64,000 bases of DNA from Xenorhabdus sp. BG5 (GTDB lineage: Bacteria > Pseudomonadota > Gammaproteobacteria > Enterobacterales > Enterobacteriaceae), in assembly GCF_015163665.1 (NCBI RefSeq), contig NZ_JADEUG010000014.1:1-64000 (forward strand), in the 5' to 3' direction. The translations under genes were made by a program, and so were the position numbers. The notes below the pieces were generated by a model. It did not search any database and had not been told where the DNA came from. It saw only the letters and a program-made list of their open reading frames with translations. This document shows, piece after piece, positions 1 to 8,855 of this stretch (its first letter is position 1; the number at the start of each line of letters is the position of its first letter).

Positions 1-112
1 TATAAAACATTAATTACATAATTCACGTAATAACTATAATTTCAAAAATACTTGCATTTATATAATAAATTCATTCATGAAAGTATCTGAGTAGTCATCT
101 TGATGCTAATTA

Positions 113-1090
113 ACCTGAGATTTGCTTAAGAAGGGAACTAAAGTGCCTGAGGTACGATCAAAGTTTTTGCTAAAGAAAACAAAATCGTGGAGATCCTCAG
201 GCATGTATAATTTAGAAGAACTTTATTGCTGTGTCGATGACTTTTGCCAAAAATTTATCCCTCTTTGGCATCAACAGCTCATTGAAAACGGATTACTCAA
301 ACGCCACCGCGAAGCTTCCCTCTCTCTCAGTGAGGTCATGATGATCCTCATTTTATTCCCTATGAGCCATTATCGTGATTTTAAAACGTTTTATATTGAA
401 CATGTAAAACAATATCTTAAGGCCGATTTTCCCGGATTGGTCAGCTATACCCGAATGCTAACCTTGAAGAAAAGGGCGCTTATTCCTTTATGCGCTTTTC
501 TTTCATCACGCAAGGCGAAAACCCAAGGGATCGCTTTTATTGATTCCACCAAAATTGCCGTTTGTCACAACCTTCGTATTCCCCGCCATCGGGTATTTGA
601 GGGCGTTGCACAACGGGGAAAAACTAGTACGGGCTGGTTTTATGGCTTTAAACTTCATCTGGTTATCAATGATTGCGGTGAACTTTTGGCCGTGAAGTTA
701 ACCGCAGGAAATAAAGATGATCGTCACCCTGTTAAAGCGCTGGCAAAAGGGTTAACGGGGTGTTTATATGGTGATAAAGGATATTTATCACAGGCCTTAT
801 GCGATGAATTAGAAGCTGAAGGGATCACGTTAATCACTAATGTCCGTAGTAACATGAAAGCAAAAGCGTTATCTCTCTGGGATAAGTTGATGTTAAGAAG
901 GCGATTTTTGATAGAAACGGTCATCGACCAGCTCAAGAATATTTCTCAGATAGAGCATTCAAGACATCGCAGTCAGCTCGGTTTTCTGTTGGAAATGACC
1001 GCGGGTCTAATTGCTTATACATTCCAACCTAAAAAACCGAGCCTGAATTTACGGAGTTCTGAACTGGCTCTTCTTAAACAAAGCTGAGGT
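113..1090 (+). mobile_element. IS982-family insertion sequence, apparently intact
   Basis: Terminal inverted repeats are visible: the left end begins ACCTGAGATTTGCTTAAGAAG (113-133) minus one letter of variation against the complement of the right end (1070-1090), with about 18 of 21 positions matching. The element is 978 bp and holds one transposase gene. It is flanked on both sides by the hexamer TAATTA (107-112 and 1091-1096). This is read as the target duplication, although TAATTA is its own complement and so also extends the inverted repeat by chance. The insertion lies inside the satellite, left of its putative replication origin. Confidence 0.85.
203..1087 (+). CDS. IS982-family transposase
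   Basis: This is a 294-residue DDE transposase that moves the surrounding insertion sequence. The match is to the IS982 family by overall pattern: an N-terminus of the type MYNLEELYCCVDDFC, the FIDSTKIAVCHN block with the first acidic residue, YGDKGYLS with the second, and RRRFLIETVIDQLKN carrying the final glutamate. All three catalytic blocks and the full family length are present, so the enzyme is probably active. A TTG codon at 122 would extend the frame by 27 residues into the left inverted repeat, but the ATG at 203 fits the usual IS982 start. The stop lies a few bases before the right inverted-repeat end. Confidence 0.9.
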   Translation: MYNLEELYCCVDDFCQKFIPLWHQQLIENGLLKRHREASLSLSEVMMILILFPMSHYRDFKTFYIEHVKQYLKADFPGLVSYTRMLTLKKRALIPLCAFLSSRKAKTQGIAFIDSTKIAVCHNLRIPRHRVFEGVAQRGKTSTGWFYGFKLHLVINDCGELLAVKLTAGNKDDRHPVKALAKGLTGCLYGDKGYLSQALCDELEAEGITLITNVRSNMKAKALSLWDKLMLRRRFLIETVIDQLKNISQIEHSRHRSQLGFLLEMTAGLIAYTFQPKKPSLNLRSSELALLKQS

Positions 1091-1250
1091 TAATTATCTT
1101 GGCCTATGTAGGATGACACTGACGCGCTGCGCTTGTCTTCTCCGATTGACCGAGCTAATACATTAGCCCGATAAATCGGAGAGCTGAAATACACCTGCCA
1201 GAGAAAACCTTTTTGCTTACATCCCACTATATTAAAGAAATAGGGATAAA

Positions 1251-1475
1251 ACTGTTCACCCTATTCACCTTTGAGTATTTTCATTTAAATTCATACTGTT
1301 AAACGATGATAACTTGAAATCAAACTCATCACCACTCTTCACCCAACCGTTCACCTCAAATCTGAAAAAGGTGAACAGTGATGAAGACTTGTGAACAGTT
1401 TAAAAATAACTATTCACTCTATAATGCATTGATATATCTAATTTAAATTACAGAGTGAATAGTGGTGAATACTTT
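1251..1475. repeat. P4-type replication origin with GGTGAACAGT-like iterons (putative)
   Basis: The 420 bp between the IS and the primase gene contain no gene but many copies of one motif in both directions. TTCACC occurs at about 1255, 1265, 1338 and 1350; GGTGAACAGT at 1370-1379; TGTGAACAGT at 1390-1399; a TTCACT/AGTGAA pair near 1413 and 1455; and GGTGAA at 1464. In phage P4 the alpha protein binds iterons of the form GGTGAACAG at ori and crr, and here the array lies beside an alpha-like gene with AT-rich tracts at 1400-1450 and 1471-1510. The role is inferred. The 1096-1250 part holds an imperfect hairpin (TCTCCGATT near 1138, AATCGGAGA near 1175). Confidence 0.65.
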
Positions 1476-1513
1476 TTGATATTTCTTTGAAAAATTATTG
1501 TAATGAGGAAAAA

Positions 1514-3955
1514 TTATTCTTCTGGCAGGTTATCTCTTGTTAGTTGTGGCAACCATTCGATGACGGTATCGATATTCAGGCTCAGATTGCTACGAATACC
1601 GTGTTTGCTTTTTTTGCGCAGGTAATGCTGACCGTATTCTGCTAGTGCACCCGGCATATCCATGCCAAAACGCGTTACGGAAATCGGTTTATTCAGGTTA
1701 TTGCCCTTCATATAGGCAAGGTAGGCGTGATAAAGGTACTTACGGGGATTGAATGGCATAATTTCCGCATTGCCGATTAACAGGCCGTCAGCTTCATGGG
1801 ACGCAATCAGGTAGCCGCAGAAATCAACCAGTGGATCGGTGCCGCGTTTGATATCCAATGCTTCTTCAGATTTCTGTTGTTCTGCCAGTAAACGCCTTGC
1901 GGTTTGTGGGTCAGCAAACCTATGCAGCAGATGCCGGATAATCACGGGCAGTTCTGCCGCGATTTTATCGCGCAGCAGTGTATCACGTTCATTTTCCGGT
2001 ATAACTTCGGAAAAGTTGAAAATCACTCGACGCCGCGACACACCACCACTGCGATCACTGAAACTCATAGCATTATTATTCACCGCCAGCACCACCGCTG
2101 GAATACGGGTTGAATAGGGCTGTTTGTGCTTCGGATCGATGGCAACTTCATCCCCGCCTGTAATGGCCTTGATACCGGAACCATCGCCCACATAGCGGGT
2201 CTGATCTGGCAGGATAATCAGCGAATAACCGACAATCAACGCCCGCTCCCGTGGGTTTTCCAGAGCAGCCATACTGGCAGAAACGGTATTGCCTTTTCCT
2301 GCCAGCATTGAACAGATTTCAGCAAAGATGCTTTTGCCACTGCCACCTGCGCCGGTCACTTCCAGAAAAAGCTGCCAGTCGTAGCGGTTTGCTAACACCA
2401 TAAACAGTGCTGCCAGTACCCGATCGAATTTATTCTCACAGTTGGCTGTTGCCCGATTCAACCAACGCCAGAATTGCGGCGCATGGTCTTTCAGGGTTTC
2501 CCCCGAAATGGGGGAATTGAATTCAACATCGTTGGCAAGCAGCAGCCAATCACTTTTACGATGAGGCCGGAACTGGCAGGCTTTCAGGTCAAACACTCCA
2601 TTGTTGAACCCGATTAAGTGGCGTTCTGGCGGCTGCATCATGGGAAGCTGCAATTTCAGGGCATCCACCGCAGAGCTAATACCGTGCGGTGAGTACGGTA
2701 GTTTTTCTTCCATAAAGGCAGCAACCATTTCCCGTTTTAAATCACGGTCACTGACCGGACGCCAAACAATACCGTCATAGTGATGAACGGTTTCCGAAGC
2801 ACCATCCAGTGCCAAATCACCGTTATAACGTGTCAGTAATACTTCTCCTCGTTGACTCGCTCCCATCTGGCAGAGTGTCAGCTTCGAAGGCTCTGCCTCA
2901 TTGGACTGAGTAGCGGCTTTTTTCTTGGTTGATGCCGGTTGGTAAAGCCCCTGAGCAAAGATTTGTTTTGCTGTGTCTACACCGTGTTGTTGGCGGTAAT
3001 CATCCCAATCGGCTTGGTACTCTGTCGGTGGCAACGTAACCCAACCATTAATCGCAAGGGCGGCTTTTTCTGCTGAGATCTTGCCGACATTTACTTTGGG
3101 TTTCCCGTTCTTATCCAGCTCGTCGGGGCGATGCCAGTCATTATCTGCTGCAATAATGGTTTTTATGTCCGGCCACCGCTCCCGAACGGCTTTGGCGACA
3201 GAGAACAAATTACCTGCATCCAGTGCCGCCAGAACAGTACCTTTATAGAGCTGGTTAACAGTGAGTGCTGTGGCGTAACCTTCGGTAATAATGACCGTAT
3301 CCGGGTGCGCTTCCAGCGCTGACACGGGAATAAACGCGCCTTTTTTCTGGCTGCCGGACAGGAGTTTTTTCTCGCCATTGGGTGTGATGACCTGCGCCCC
3401 TGTGACTTTTTTATCCAGGGCTGTCAGTGCCAGCACGGTGGAATTATCGAACAGTAGTCGCTGATCAAGGTGTTGTAGACCCTTTGCCGCCAGATAGGGC
3501 GATTGCCCGGCGACAGTTTGTGCCATCAGTGCCGCCACTCTTTCGGCAATCGGCTGTGTGGGATAATGGGTTTCTTTGGCTGGCTTGGGTTCGGGCAAAG
3601 GTAGCGCCAGTATATTAGCAATAATTTTTGCCGCCTCTGTAATCGAGATCCCTTTGGTTTTTGCCACTAAATCCAGCCCGTCACCGTAGTTCGGGGCGTC
3701 ACACTGGCGGCAATGCCAGTTGCCATGATGGTGATCATCGATAAAGTGAAAACGGTCGGTGCCACCGCAGACGGGGCAAGCGCCATGTTTTCCCTTGGCG
3801 GGAATGTCGATACCACATGCGGGCAGCAGATTTGCCCAGGAATACATGGCGGAAGTTTTCACTGTCTGGATCAAGTCAATCGGTTTTTGAGTGCCAGCTG
3901 TTTTTTGAACTGTAAATTTAGGGCGAGTTTGGGTATGCTGTGTATCAGCCATCAT
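1514..3955 (-). CDS. P4 alpha-like primase/helicase
   Basis: This 813-residue multidomain replication protein should prime and unwind the satellite's own origin. In order it shows a primase zinc-binding motif near residues 55-85 (CPVCGGTDRFHF, then HCRQC), a Toprim region around 215-300 (IITEGYATAL, then IIAADND), and a D5/superfamily-3 helicase with a Walker A motif GAGGSGKS near residue 535. A Walker-B-like stretch LIILPDQT follows. Length and order match phage P4 gp-alpha (777 residues). The start is one of two tandem ATGs (3955 or 3952), with AAGG a few bases upstream. It reads away from alpA and toward the iteron array. No frameshift or internal stop is seen, so replication competence is possible. 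Confidence 0.92.
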   Translation of the reverse strand: MMADTQHTQTRPKFTVQKTAGTQKPIDLIQTVKTSAMYSWANLLPACGIDIPAKGKHGACPVCGGTDRFHFIDDHHHGNWHCRQCDAPNYGDGLDLVAKTKGISITEAAKIIANILALPLPEPKPAKETHYPTQPIAERVAALMAQTVAGQSPYLAAKGLQHLDQRLLFDNSTVLALTALDKKVTGAQVITPNGEKKLLSGSQKKGAFIPVSALEAHPDTVIITEGYATALTVNQLYKGTVLAALDAGNLFSVAKAVRERWPDIKTIIAADNDWHRPDELDKNGKPKVNVGKISAEKAALAINGWVTLPPTEYQADWDDYRQQHGVDTAKQIFAQGLYQPASTKKKAATQSNEAEPSKLTLCQMGASQRGEVLLTRYNGDLALDGASETVHHYDGIVWRPVSDRDLKREMVAAFMEEKLPYSPHGISSAVDALKLQLPMMQPPERHLIGFNNGVFDLKACQFRPHRKSDWLLLANDVEFNSPISGETLKDHAPQFWRWLNRATANCENKFDRVLAALFMVLANRYDWQLFLEVTGAGGSGKSIFAEICSMLAGKGNTVSASMAALENPRERALIVGYSLIILPDQTRYVGDGSGIKAITGGDEVAIDPKHKQPYSTRIPAVVLAVNNNAMSFSDRSGGVSRRRVIFNFSEVIPENERDTLLRDKIAAELPVIIRHLLHRFADPQTARRLLAEQQKSEEALDIKRGTDPLVDFCGYLIASHEADGLLIGNAEIMPFNPRKYLYHAYLAYMKGNNLNKPISVTRFGMDMPGALAEYGQHYLRKKSKHGIRSNLSLNIDTVIEWLPQLTRDNLPEE

Positions 3956-3983
3956 TTTTACCTTGCTTAATGATTGTTGGTGA

Positions 3984-4018
3984 AACGCCTCGCAGTGTTG
4001 GACGCACTTCGGGGCGTT
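3984..4018 (-). ncRNA. Stem-loop between alpA and primase gene, possible P4 CI-like regulatory RNA
   Basis: A nearly perfect hairpin is visible. AACGCCTCG at 3984-3992 pairs with CGGGGCGTT at 4010-4018 (nine pairs, one of them G-U). After one mismatch AGTG at 3994-3997 pairs with CACT at 4005-4008, around a seven-base loop. No T-run follows on the minus strand within the helix flank, so a simple terminator is less likely. In phage P4 a small structured immunity RNA (CI) is made from the leader of the alpha operon, and this lies in the equivalent leader. Functional identity is inferred from position and structure only. Confidence 0.45.
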
Positions 4019-4059
4019 GTGTTTTATATTCTGTTTCTTATGTCATAGTCTTTTCTGTG

Positions 4060-4266
4060 TTATGCCGCCCGTGATGCCGCAATACGCTGGGCGATCCAGT
4101 CATCAATTTCCGATTCAATAAAGGCTATGGAACGCGGGCCGATTTTGACCTGTTTTGGGAATTCTCCGTCGCTAATCAGTTTGTAGATCCACGCCTTGCT
4201 GTAACCCGTTCTGCGTTGAACTTCTGGCAAACGAATAAAACTTTCCTGCAATGCTGCCATTGTCAT
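4060..4266 (-). CDS. AlpA-family transcriptional regulator
   Basis: This 68-residue DNA-binding protein is of the AlpA/Vis type, which in P4-like elements activates or regulates the integrase and replication modules. The sequence carries the typical pattern: FIRLPEVQRRTGYSKAWIYKLI (winged/MerR-like helix-turn-helix), then FPKQVKIGPRSIAF and the ending WIAQRI. The start at 4266 is chosen because GGAG stands about eight bases upstream and homologues begin close to this point. An upstream in-frame ATG at 4308 would add 14 residues that look unlike the family. It lies between integrase and primase, in the same orientation as both. Confidence 0.88.
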   Translation of the reverse strand: MTMAALQESFIRLPEVQRRTGYSKAWIYKLISDGEFPKQVKIGPRSIAFIESEIDDWIAQRIAASRAA

Positions 4267-4412
4267 ATTTTTTCTCCTGTTACTGTTACCGAGTCCCTGA
4301 GCGCTCATCGTGGACGTTGTTTGATGACAGGCGGATTATTCCAAAAAGCAAGACTTAATGAACAGCGTTAATTGTTTTTCTCCCGATGAAAATTAACGGG
4401 TTACAAATTGTA

Positions 4413-5684
4413 CTAACGATTCTTTCTGTCACGCAGCGGTTTGGCGAAGTCATACGGTGTAATGGCCTTTTCCCGGTTGGCATCCAAATAATCCGCCCAC
4501 CACTGCACCATCAGCCGCCGTTCGTCCAGATGTTTGGATGTATGAATATACGCCGCTCTAACGTTGTTGCGTTCGATATGGCTGAGCTGGCGCTCAATGG
4601 CATCATCACTCCACAGGCCGGATTCCCCCATCGCACCACGCGCCATTGTGCGGAATCCGTGTCCACAGACGTCGGTTTGGGTGTCGTAGCCCATATTGCG
4701 TAACGCACTATTGACGGTGTTTTCACTCATGACTTTCGCGGAACCATGATCACTGGGAAACATCACGTCACAGTTACCACTCAGTTTATGCAAGGCGTTG
4801 ATAAGCCGAACTGCCTGATGGCTCAGGGGCACAATGTGATCGGTTTTCATTTTCATGCCGCGCTCTGAGAATCGAACGCCTTTGATGGGTTTTCGTGTGG
4901 CGGGAATTTTCCAGACCGCGTTTTCAAGGTCGATTTCCTGCCAGCGGGCAAATCTCAGTTCGCTGGAGCGGACAAATGTTAGCAGCGCCAGCTCTACCGC
5001 AATCTTGGTCAGCAGGCGACCGCGATAGGCAGATAAGCGAGCCAAAAAGTCAGGTAAGTCTTCGTGGTGCAGGGCGGGATGGTGACGAGATTTTGTGGTA
5101 GTGAGTGCGCCGGCCATATCATTAGCCGGGTTGGATTCTAGAATATCGTTCTGGACGGCATAGCGCATGATAGCGGTGACACGTTGTCGTAACCGCTGGG
5201 CGATATCGTGTTTGCCCTGTTCATCAATGGCTTTGACTGGCGCTAAAAGCTGGCTGGTGCGCAGTGTGGTAATATCGCGGGCGCCGATATGAGGAAAGAT
5301 ATACTGCTCAAGGCTCCGTAGGATGGTTTCGCGGTGGCGGTCGCTCCAGCGCTTGTTGCTGGCGTGCCATGCACGGGCGACCTGTTCAAAGGTATTTGTT
5401 TTGGCAGGCGAGGGGGCACAGCGTTTCTCGGCTTTGGGATCGATGCCTTGCGCCATCAGCTTTTTGGCTTCATCGCGTTTAGCGCGGGCATCGGCTAGCG
5501 ATACCGCCGGATAGACGCCAAATGCCAGACGGTCTTCTTTCTTGTCGGTGGGGCGGTAATACTTCATACGCCAGTATTTTGAGCCGCGTGACGAGACTTC
5601 TAAATAGAGACCACCGCCATCGGCAAGTTTGTAGGTTTTTTCTTTGGGTTTGGCAGTTTCGATTTGTCGTGCGTTTAATTTCAT
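4413..5684 (-). CDS. P4-type tyrosine site-specific integrase
   Basis: This 423-residue recombinase integrates and excises the element at the adjacent tRNA-Phe gene. It begins MKLNARQIETAKPKEKTYKL, a typical P4 integrase start with its DUF4102 arm-binding domain, followed by a core-binding domain and the catalytic domain. Catalytic residues visible are the first Arg in LLTFVRSSELRFARW, the HGFRTMARG box with His and Arg, the later LSHIERN, and the nucleophile Tyr in RAAYIHTSKH. The frame stays open upstream to 5894, overlapping the tRNA, but residues before 5684 do not resemble integrases, so the start is set at 5684 (5696 is an alternative). Its gene ends 165 bp from the tRNA 3' end, as usual. 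Confidence 0.93.
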   Translation of the reverse strand: MKLNARQIETAKPKEKTYKLADGGGLYLEVSSRGSKYWRMKYYRPTDKKEDRLAFGVYPAVSLADARAKRDEAKKLMAQGIDPKAEKRCAPSPAKTNTFEQVARAWHASNKRWSDRHRETILRSLEQYIFPHIGARDITTLRTSQLLAPVKAIDEQGKHDIAQRLRQRVTAIMRYAVQNDILESNPANDMAGALTTTKSRHHPALHHEDLPDFLARLSAYRGRLLTKIAVELALLTFVRSSELRFARWQEIDLENAVWKIPATRKPIKGVRFSERGMKMKTDHIVPLSHQAVRLINALHKLSGNCDVMFPSDHGSAKVMSENTVNSALRNMGYDTQTDVCGHGFRTMARGAMGESGLWSDDAIERQLSHIERNNVRAAYIHTSKHLDERRLMVQWWADYLDANREKAITPYDFAKPLRDRKNR

Positions 5685-5849
5685 TATTAAGGGCATTCCG
5701 GTAATCGAATGGTAGGTGCCCCGAATTATGCCCTTCGCTGCATCTTGATTGCAACAGACGAAACTAGACGTAAAAATAAGAAAGGGTATTGATTTTATTG
5801 GGTTTGAGAGAAATTGTTTGACTGGGCTGGACTTCACTGGAAGTTGAAG

Positions 5850-5925
5850 TGGTGCCCGGAGGCGGAATCGAACCACCGACACGGGGATTTTCAATCCCCT
5901 GCTCTACCGACTGAGCTATCCGGGC
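5850..5925 (-). tRNA. tRNA-Phe (anticodon GAA), integration site of the satellite
   Basis: Reading the minus strand, a complete 76-nt cloverleaf is visible. The acceptor stem is GCCCGGA with TCCGGGC, the D arm lies in AGCTCAGTCGGTAGAGC, and the anticodon stem GGGGA/TCCCC flanks the loop TTGAAAA with anticodon GAA. The T arm contains GGTTCGATTCC, and the 3' end has discriminator A plus an encoded CCA at 5852-5850. The gene stays whole after integration, so the element must supply or preserve its 3' end, as P4-like elements do. tRNA-Phe genes are known hot spots for integrative islands in enterobacteria. Confidence 0.97.
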
Positions 5926-5936
5926 TAACGGGGCGC

Positions 5937-5965
5937 ATTAAACCGTATTCAGCCCAATCCGTCAA
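5937..5965 (-). promoter_or_regulatory. Sigma-70 promoter of tRNA-Phe
   Basis: On the minus strand TTGACG (5965-5960) and TTTAAT (5942-5937) stand 17 bases apart, immediately upstream of the tRNA 5' end. The following GCGCCCC is a GC-rich discriminator of the kind seen at growth-rate and ppGpp-controlled stable-RNA promoters. This is a direct sequence match with no expression data. Confidence 0.75.
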
Positions 5966-6089
5966 ACACTTTCTGCATAAATTTATCCATATGCTTTTAA
6001 TTCACACAATCAGCTATAAATCTAAACAAGATGGAGAGACAATCGTCTCCCCATCGTTATTTCTCTATTATCCGCTAATTGGTTATCAA

Positions 6090-7163
6090 CTATCTGCGAT
6101 AGTTTTTCTGTGCATTGTTCACTTTTATCAAGTAGCGACGTGATTCAGCAGCAGGGTGTTTATTGGTCAAGGTTGAATAAACATCACCGGGTTCCATTGA
6201 GTTGATGATTTGAACCGCCTTCTTTCTATCATTGGAAAATACGCGCAATACACTACCTGCTCCGCCATTGTAAGCCGTGATAATGGCATACCGACGTGAG
6301 GTAGCGTTTTTGATTTCTCCTAAATAGGTATTTTGTAATATTGATAGATAGGCGGTGCCGGTATCAATGTTGTTCTCAGGATCGAAGAGATAATTGCGAC
6401 CAGGCTGGCCTGATTTTCCTTGCATTTTGAAAACATCCCGTCCGGCAGTGTGTTGCATTACCTGCATAAGCCCCAAGGCATCAGAACGGCTGACGGCATA
6501 AGGGTTAAAACTGGATTCGGTCTGCATGATGGCAAGGATCAGAGATTCATCAACGCCATATTTTATGGATGCTTTGCGAACGATAGAAAGATATTTATGG
6601 GCACGTTTATCCAAATGGTTGGGAACCAACTGTATGGTGACTGACCAAATGACGTGTAATCCCGATTGACGCTTTTGCAATTTATTTTGAATCAGATAAT
6701 TGGCAAAATGACGTGCACGCCACTCCCAGCGAATGGGCTCACCAGTGTTATCCAGAACCTGTCCATATAGAAAGGGTTCTTTGCTGATCTGAATATCGTT
6801 GGCGTCGGAATAAAGATCGATAGTTCCTGGATCATCTCCCATCAGCAAAGTCGTAACAATTGCTTTGCGTAAATGTTCAGTGGGTTCAATGGGAGAAATG
6901 GTTTCAATCGTAATGTTTCCCGTCTCAAAATTGATATGGCTGCGGGTTTTATATTGATCTGTATATTTAACGTAATCTTTTGGGCCTGCGATTAAAACTT
7001 CCTGCAACCCCCAAATATTTTCAATATTGTGGGCAAATTGTCCCATCAAAATATCGAATCCATTGGTGTCTTTTATATATTCATCGCTGTATTCAACATC
7101 TTTTTTGCTAGAACAGGAAATTAGAAGTGGGGCAAGGAGGATCAGGGCCAGCAGTCTTTTCAT
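6090..7163 (-). CDS. mltC: Membrane-bound lytic murein transglycosylase C
   Basis: MltC is an outer-membrane lipoprotein that cleaves peptidoglycan glycan strands with formation of 1,6-anhydro ends. The protein of about 357 residues starts with a lipoprotein signal and lipobox LLISCSS. It then has an MltC N-terminal domain and a Slt-type lysozyme-like domain with the catalytic Glu in [14 protein letters not shown], followed by ALGLMQVM and TAYNGGAG motifs. The start at 7163 places the signal peptide correctly; an upstream ATG at 7214 would add 17 unrelated residues. It follows yggX and mutY in the same direction, the usual enteric order mutY-yggX-mltC. Confidence 0.96.
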   Translation of the reverse strand: MKRLLALILLAPLLISCSSKKDVEYSDEYIKDTNGFDILMGQFAHNIENIWGLQEVLIAGPKDYVKYTDQYKTRSHINFETGNITIETISPIEPTEHLRKAIVTTLLMGDDPGTIDLYSDANDIQISKEPFLYGQVLDNTGEPIRWEWRARHFANYLIQNKLQKRQSGLHVIWSVTIQLVPNHLDKRAHKYLSIVRKASIKYGVDESLILAIMQTESSFNPYAVSRSDALGLMQVMQHTAGRDVFKMQGKSGQPGRNYLFDPENNIDTGTAYLSILQNTYLGEIKNATSRRYAIITAYNGGAGSVLRVFSNDRKKAVQIINSMEPGDVYSTLTNKHPAAESRRYLIKVNNAQKNYRR

Positions 7164-7274
7164 TTTACAATGCCGTTGGATATTAATGCCGTTAGATATT
7201 GAAGCTTCAATCAACGTTTAGAGCCATACAAAATGGCTCTTATTTTGCCAATCTATACTAATCGAATAGTAATA

Positions 7275-7547
7275 TTATTGTTCCGGAGGTGTATAACCGT
7301 CGATTTTAATGTCATGTCCTTCAAACAGGAATTTCACCATCTCTTGTTCAAGCAGTTTGCGATCTTCTGGATTCATGGTATTGAGTTTTTTTTCATTAAT
7401 TAGCATGGTTTGTTTACTCATCCATTGTTGCCATGCTTCTTTTGAAATCTCATTGAAAATACGCTTGCCCAATTCCCCTGGATAGAGCTGAAAATCTTGG
7501 CCTTCCGCTTCTCGTTGTAAAAAAGTGCAAAAAATCGTTCTGCTCAT
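7275..7547 (-). CDS. yggX: Probable Fe(2+)-trafficking protein YggX
   Basis: This 90-residue protein is of the YggX family, a small cytoplasmic protein linked to iron trafficking and to protection of iron-sulfur clusters from oxidative damage. The sequence shows the family start [16 protein letters not shown] with its conserved Cys at position 7, then [18 protein letters not shown] and the C-terminal [15 protein letters not shown]. coli YggX has 91 residues. It lies directly downstream of mutY (26-bp gap), in keeping with co-transcription with that iron-sulfur DNA glycosylase. Confidence 0.96.
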   Translation of the reverse strand: MSRTIFCTFLQREAEGQDFQLYPGELGKRIFNEISKEAWQQWMSKQTMLINEKKLNTMNPEDRKLLEQEMVKFLFEGHDIKIDGYTPPEQ

Positions 7548-7573
7548 AATTAATCCTCAAAATAGTGGGCAAC

Positions 7574-8614
7574 TTAACCCAATTGTTGCAAAAGGTACTC
7601 AACGGGAGCTGCCAATCCAATAGTTGCTGGCTGACGTAAGTTATACCAAAGTCCCTTACTTTCATCCATGCAGGAATCAAAAGTTAAGATATCGATTTTA
7701 ATCGGAACGATATCTAAATGAAAATGGCTGAATGTGTGGCGAAATGCTGTCAGTTGTTCAAGTTTGCCGTGTGAGATACCTGAGTTTTTCAGCCATTGTT
7801 CCAGTGATACTTGATCAGCAAATTGTGGGAAAGCAAACAAACCACCCCAAATACCAGAAAGTGGGCGCTGCTCCAGCCAGACCCTATCGCCATGTTGCAT
7901 TAATAAAAAGTAGGCTGTTTTTTCAGGAATGCTTTGTTTCGGTTTTTTCCCCGGATAGTTTGCCCAACTATGATTGGCATAAGCGATACAACCCGTATTA
8001 AGTGGACAAATCTCACATTTTGGTTTGCTGCGGGTGCAAACTATAGCGCCCAAGTCCATCATCGCCTGGTTAAAATATTCGACACTTTGCTTGGGAGTTA
8101 CGCGCGTGCTGATATCCCATAACTGGTTTTCAACGTCTTTTTTCCCCGGCCAGCCGTCAACAGCGTAGCAGCGAGCCAAAACACGTTTCACGTTACCATC
8201 AAGGATCGGGAAATGCTTGCCTTGGGACAATGAGAGAATGGCTCCGGCAGTTGAACGCCCTACACCGGGCAGGGCAACAACATCATCAAAGGTCGTCGGA
8301 AATTTACCATTGTGTAATGTCACAATCTGTTGTGCGGCTTTATGTAAGTTACGGGCACGGGCGTAATATCCTAAGCCAGTCCATAAGTGGAGAACCTCAT
8401 CCAGTGGGGCAGCAGCCAAAGAAGTAACATCGGGAAAACGTGAAATAAATTTTTGGAAATAGGGAATGACTGTCGCAACTTGAGTTTGTTGCAGCATCAC
8501 CTCTGAAAGCCAGACGTGATAGGATGTTTTTTCCAACTGCCACGGCAGAGTTTTGCGGCCGTAGCGGTGATACCACTCAAGTACCACTTGTGAAAATTGC
8601 TCAGCTTCCATCAT
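7574..8614 (-). CDS. mutY: Adenine DNA glycosylase MutY
   Basis: MutY removes adenine mispaired with 8-oxoguanine, preventing G:C to T:A mutation. Visible features of the 346-residue protein are the HhH element and glycosylase core with [10 protein letters not shown], and the catalytic Asp in [11 protein letters not shown] around residue 138. The four-cysteine [4Fe-4S] loop runs from [17 protein letters not shown] with the C-x6-C-x2-C-x5-C spacing. A C-terminal NUDIX-like 8-oxoG recognition domain follows. Either of two tandem ATGs can serve as start. It is the first gene of the leftward mutY-yggX-mltC run and is divergent from trmB across 241 bp. Confidence 0.97.
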   Translation of the reverse strand: MMEAEQFSQVVLEWYHRYGRKTLPWQLEKTSYHVWLSEVMLQQTQVATVIPYFQKFISRFPDVTSLAAAPLDEVLHLWTGLGYYARARNLHKAAQQIVTLHNGKFPTTFDDVVALPGVGRSTAGAILSLSQGKHFPILDGNVKRVLARCYAVDGWPGKKDVENQLWDISTRVTPKQSVEYFNQAMMDLGAIVCTRSKPKCEICPLNTGCIAYANHSWANYPGKKPKQSIPEKTAYFLLMQHGDRVWLEQRPLSGIWGGLFAFPQFADQVSLEQWLKNSGISHGKLEQLTAFRHTFSHFHLDIVPIKIDILTFDSCMDESKGLWYNLRQPATIGLAAPVEYLLQQLG

Positions 8615-8855
8615 TAGAATAATTGTCTTTATATCTGGTAATTGTTTTGTGAGCGGGATTGCAACATAGTGTAACCTCAGTGTAAACCCGAACTTTGTTT
8701 CGAAGCAGTACGCAACATAGCATTAAAGTTGTGCTTATGAACACTGAACTTGATAAACTCAGCCATCTTTGCATAATTGCGCTCTCTTTGGGTACTCCTG
8801 CGGTATATAACGTCCCGGATGCCTGAAAAATGTCTTTAAAACTGACAAAAGTACC

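Larger units (their letters stand above)
1..5850. mobile_element. P4-like satellite / integrative element at tRNA-Phe (right part only)
   Basis: The block ends at the 3' end of a tRNA-Phe gene (tRNA CCA at 5850-5852) and contains, reading away from the tRNA, a P4-type tyrosine integrase, an AlpA-family regulator, a stem-loop, a P4-alpha-like primase/helicase and an iteron-rich AT-rich segment. This is the standard order of a P4 satellite replication/integration module. I looked for a second copy of the tRNA 3' sequence to the left and found none in the window, so the other attachment site, and any cargo, must lie beyond base 1 or has been lost. Bases 1-106 hold no gene. The outer limit given here is therefore only the window edge. 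Confidence 0.8.

Noticed and set aside
1..1260. Left attachment site of the satellite
   Set aside because: No copy of the tRNA-Phe 3' sequence is found here; the hairpin near 1138-1180 is unrelated to it.
5814..6143. Open frame of 109 codons on the plus strand
   Set aside because: It runs antisense through the tRNA-Phe gene and the end of mltC, with no ribosome-binding site or family resemblance.
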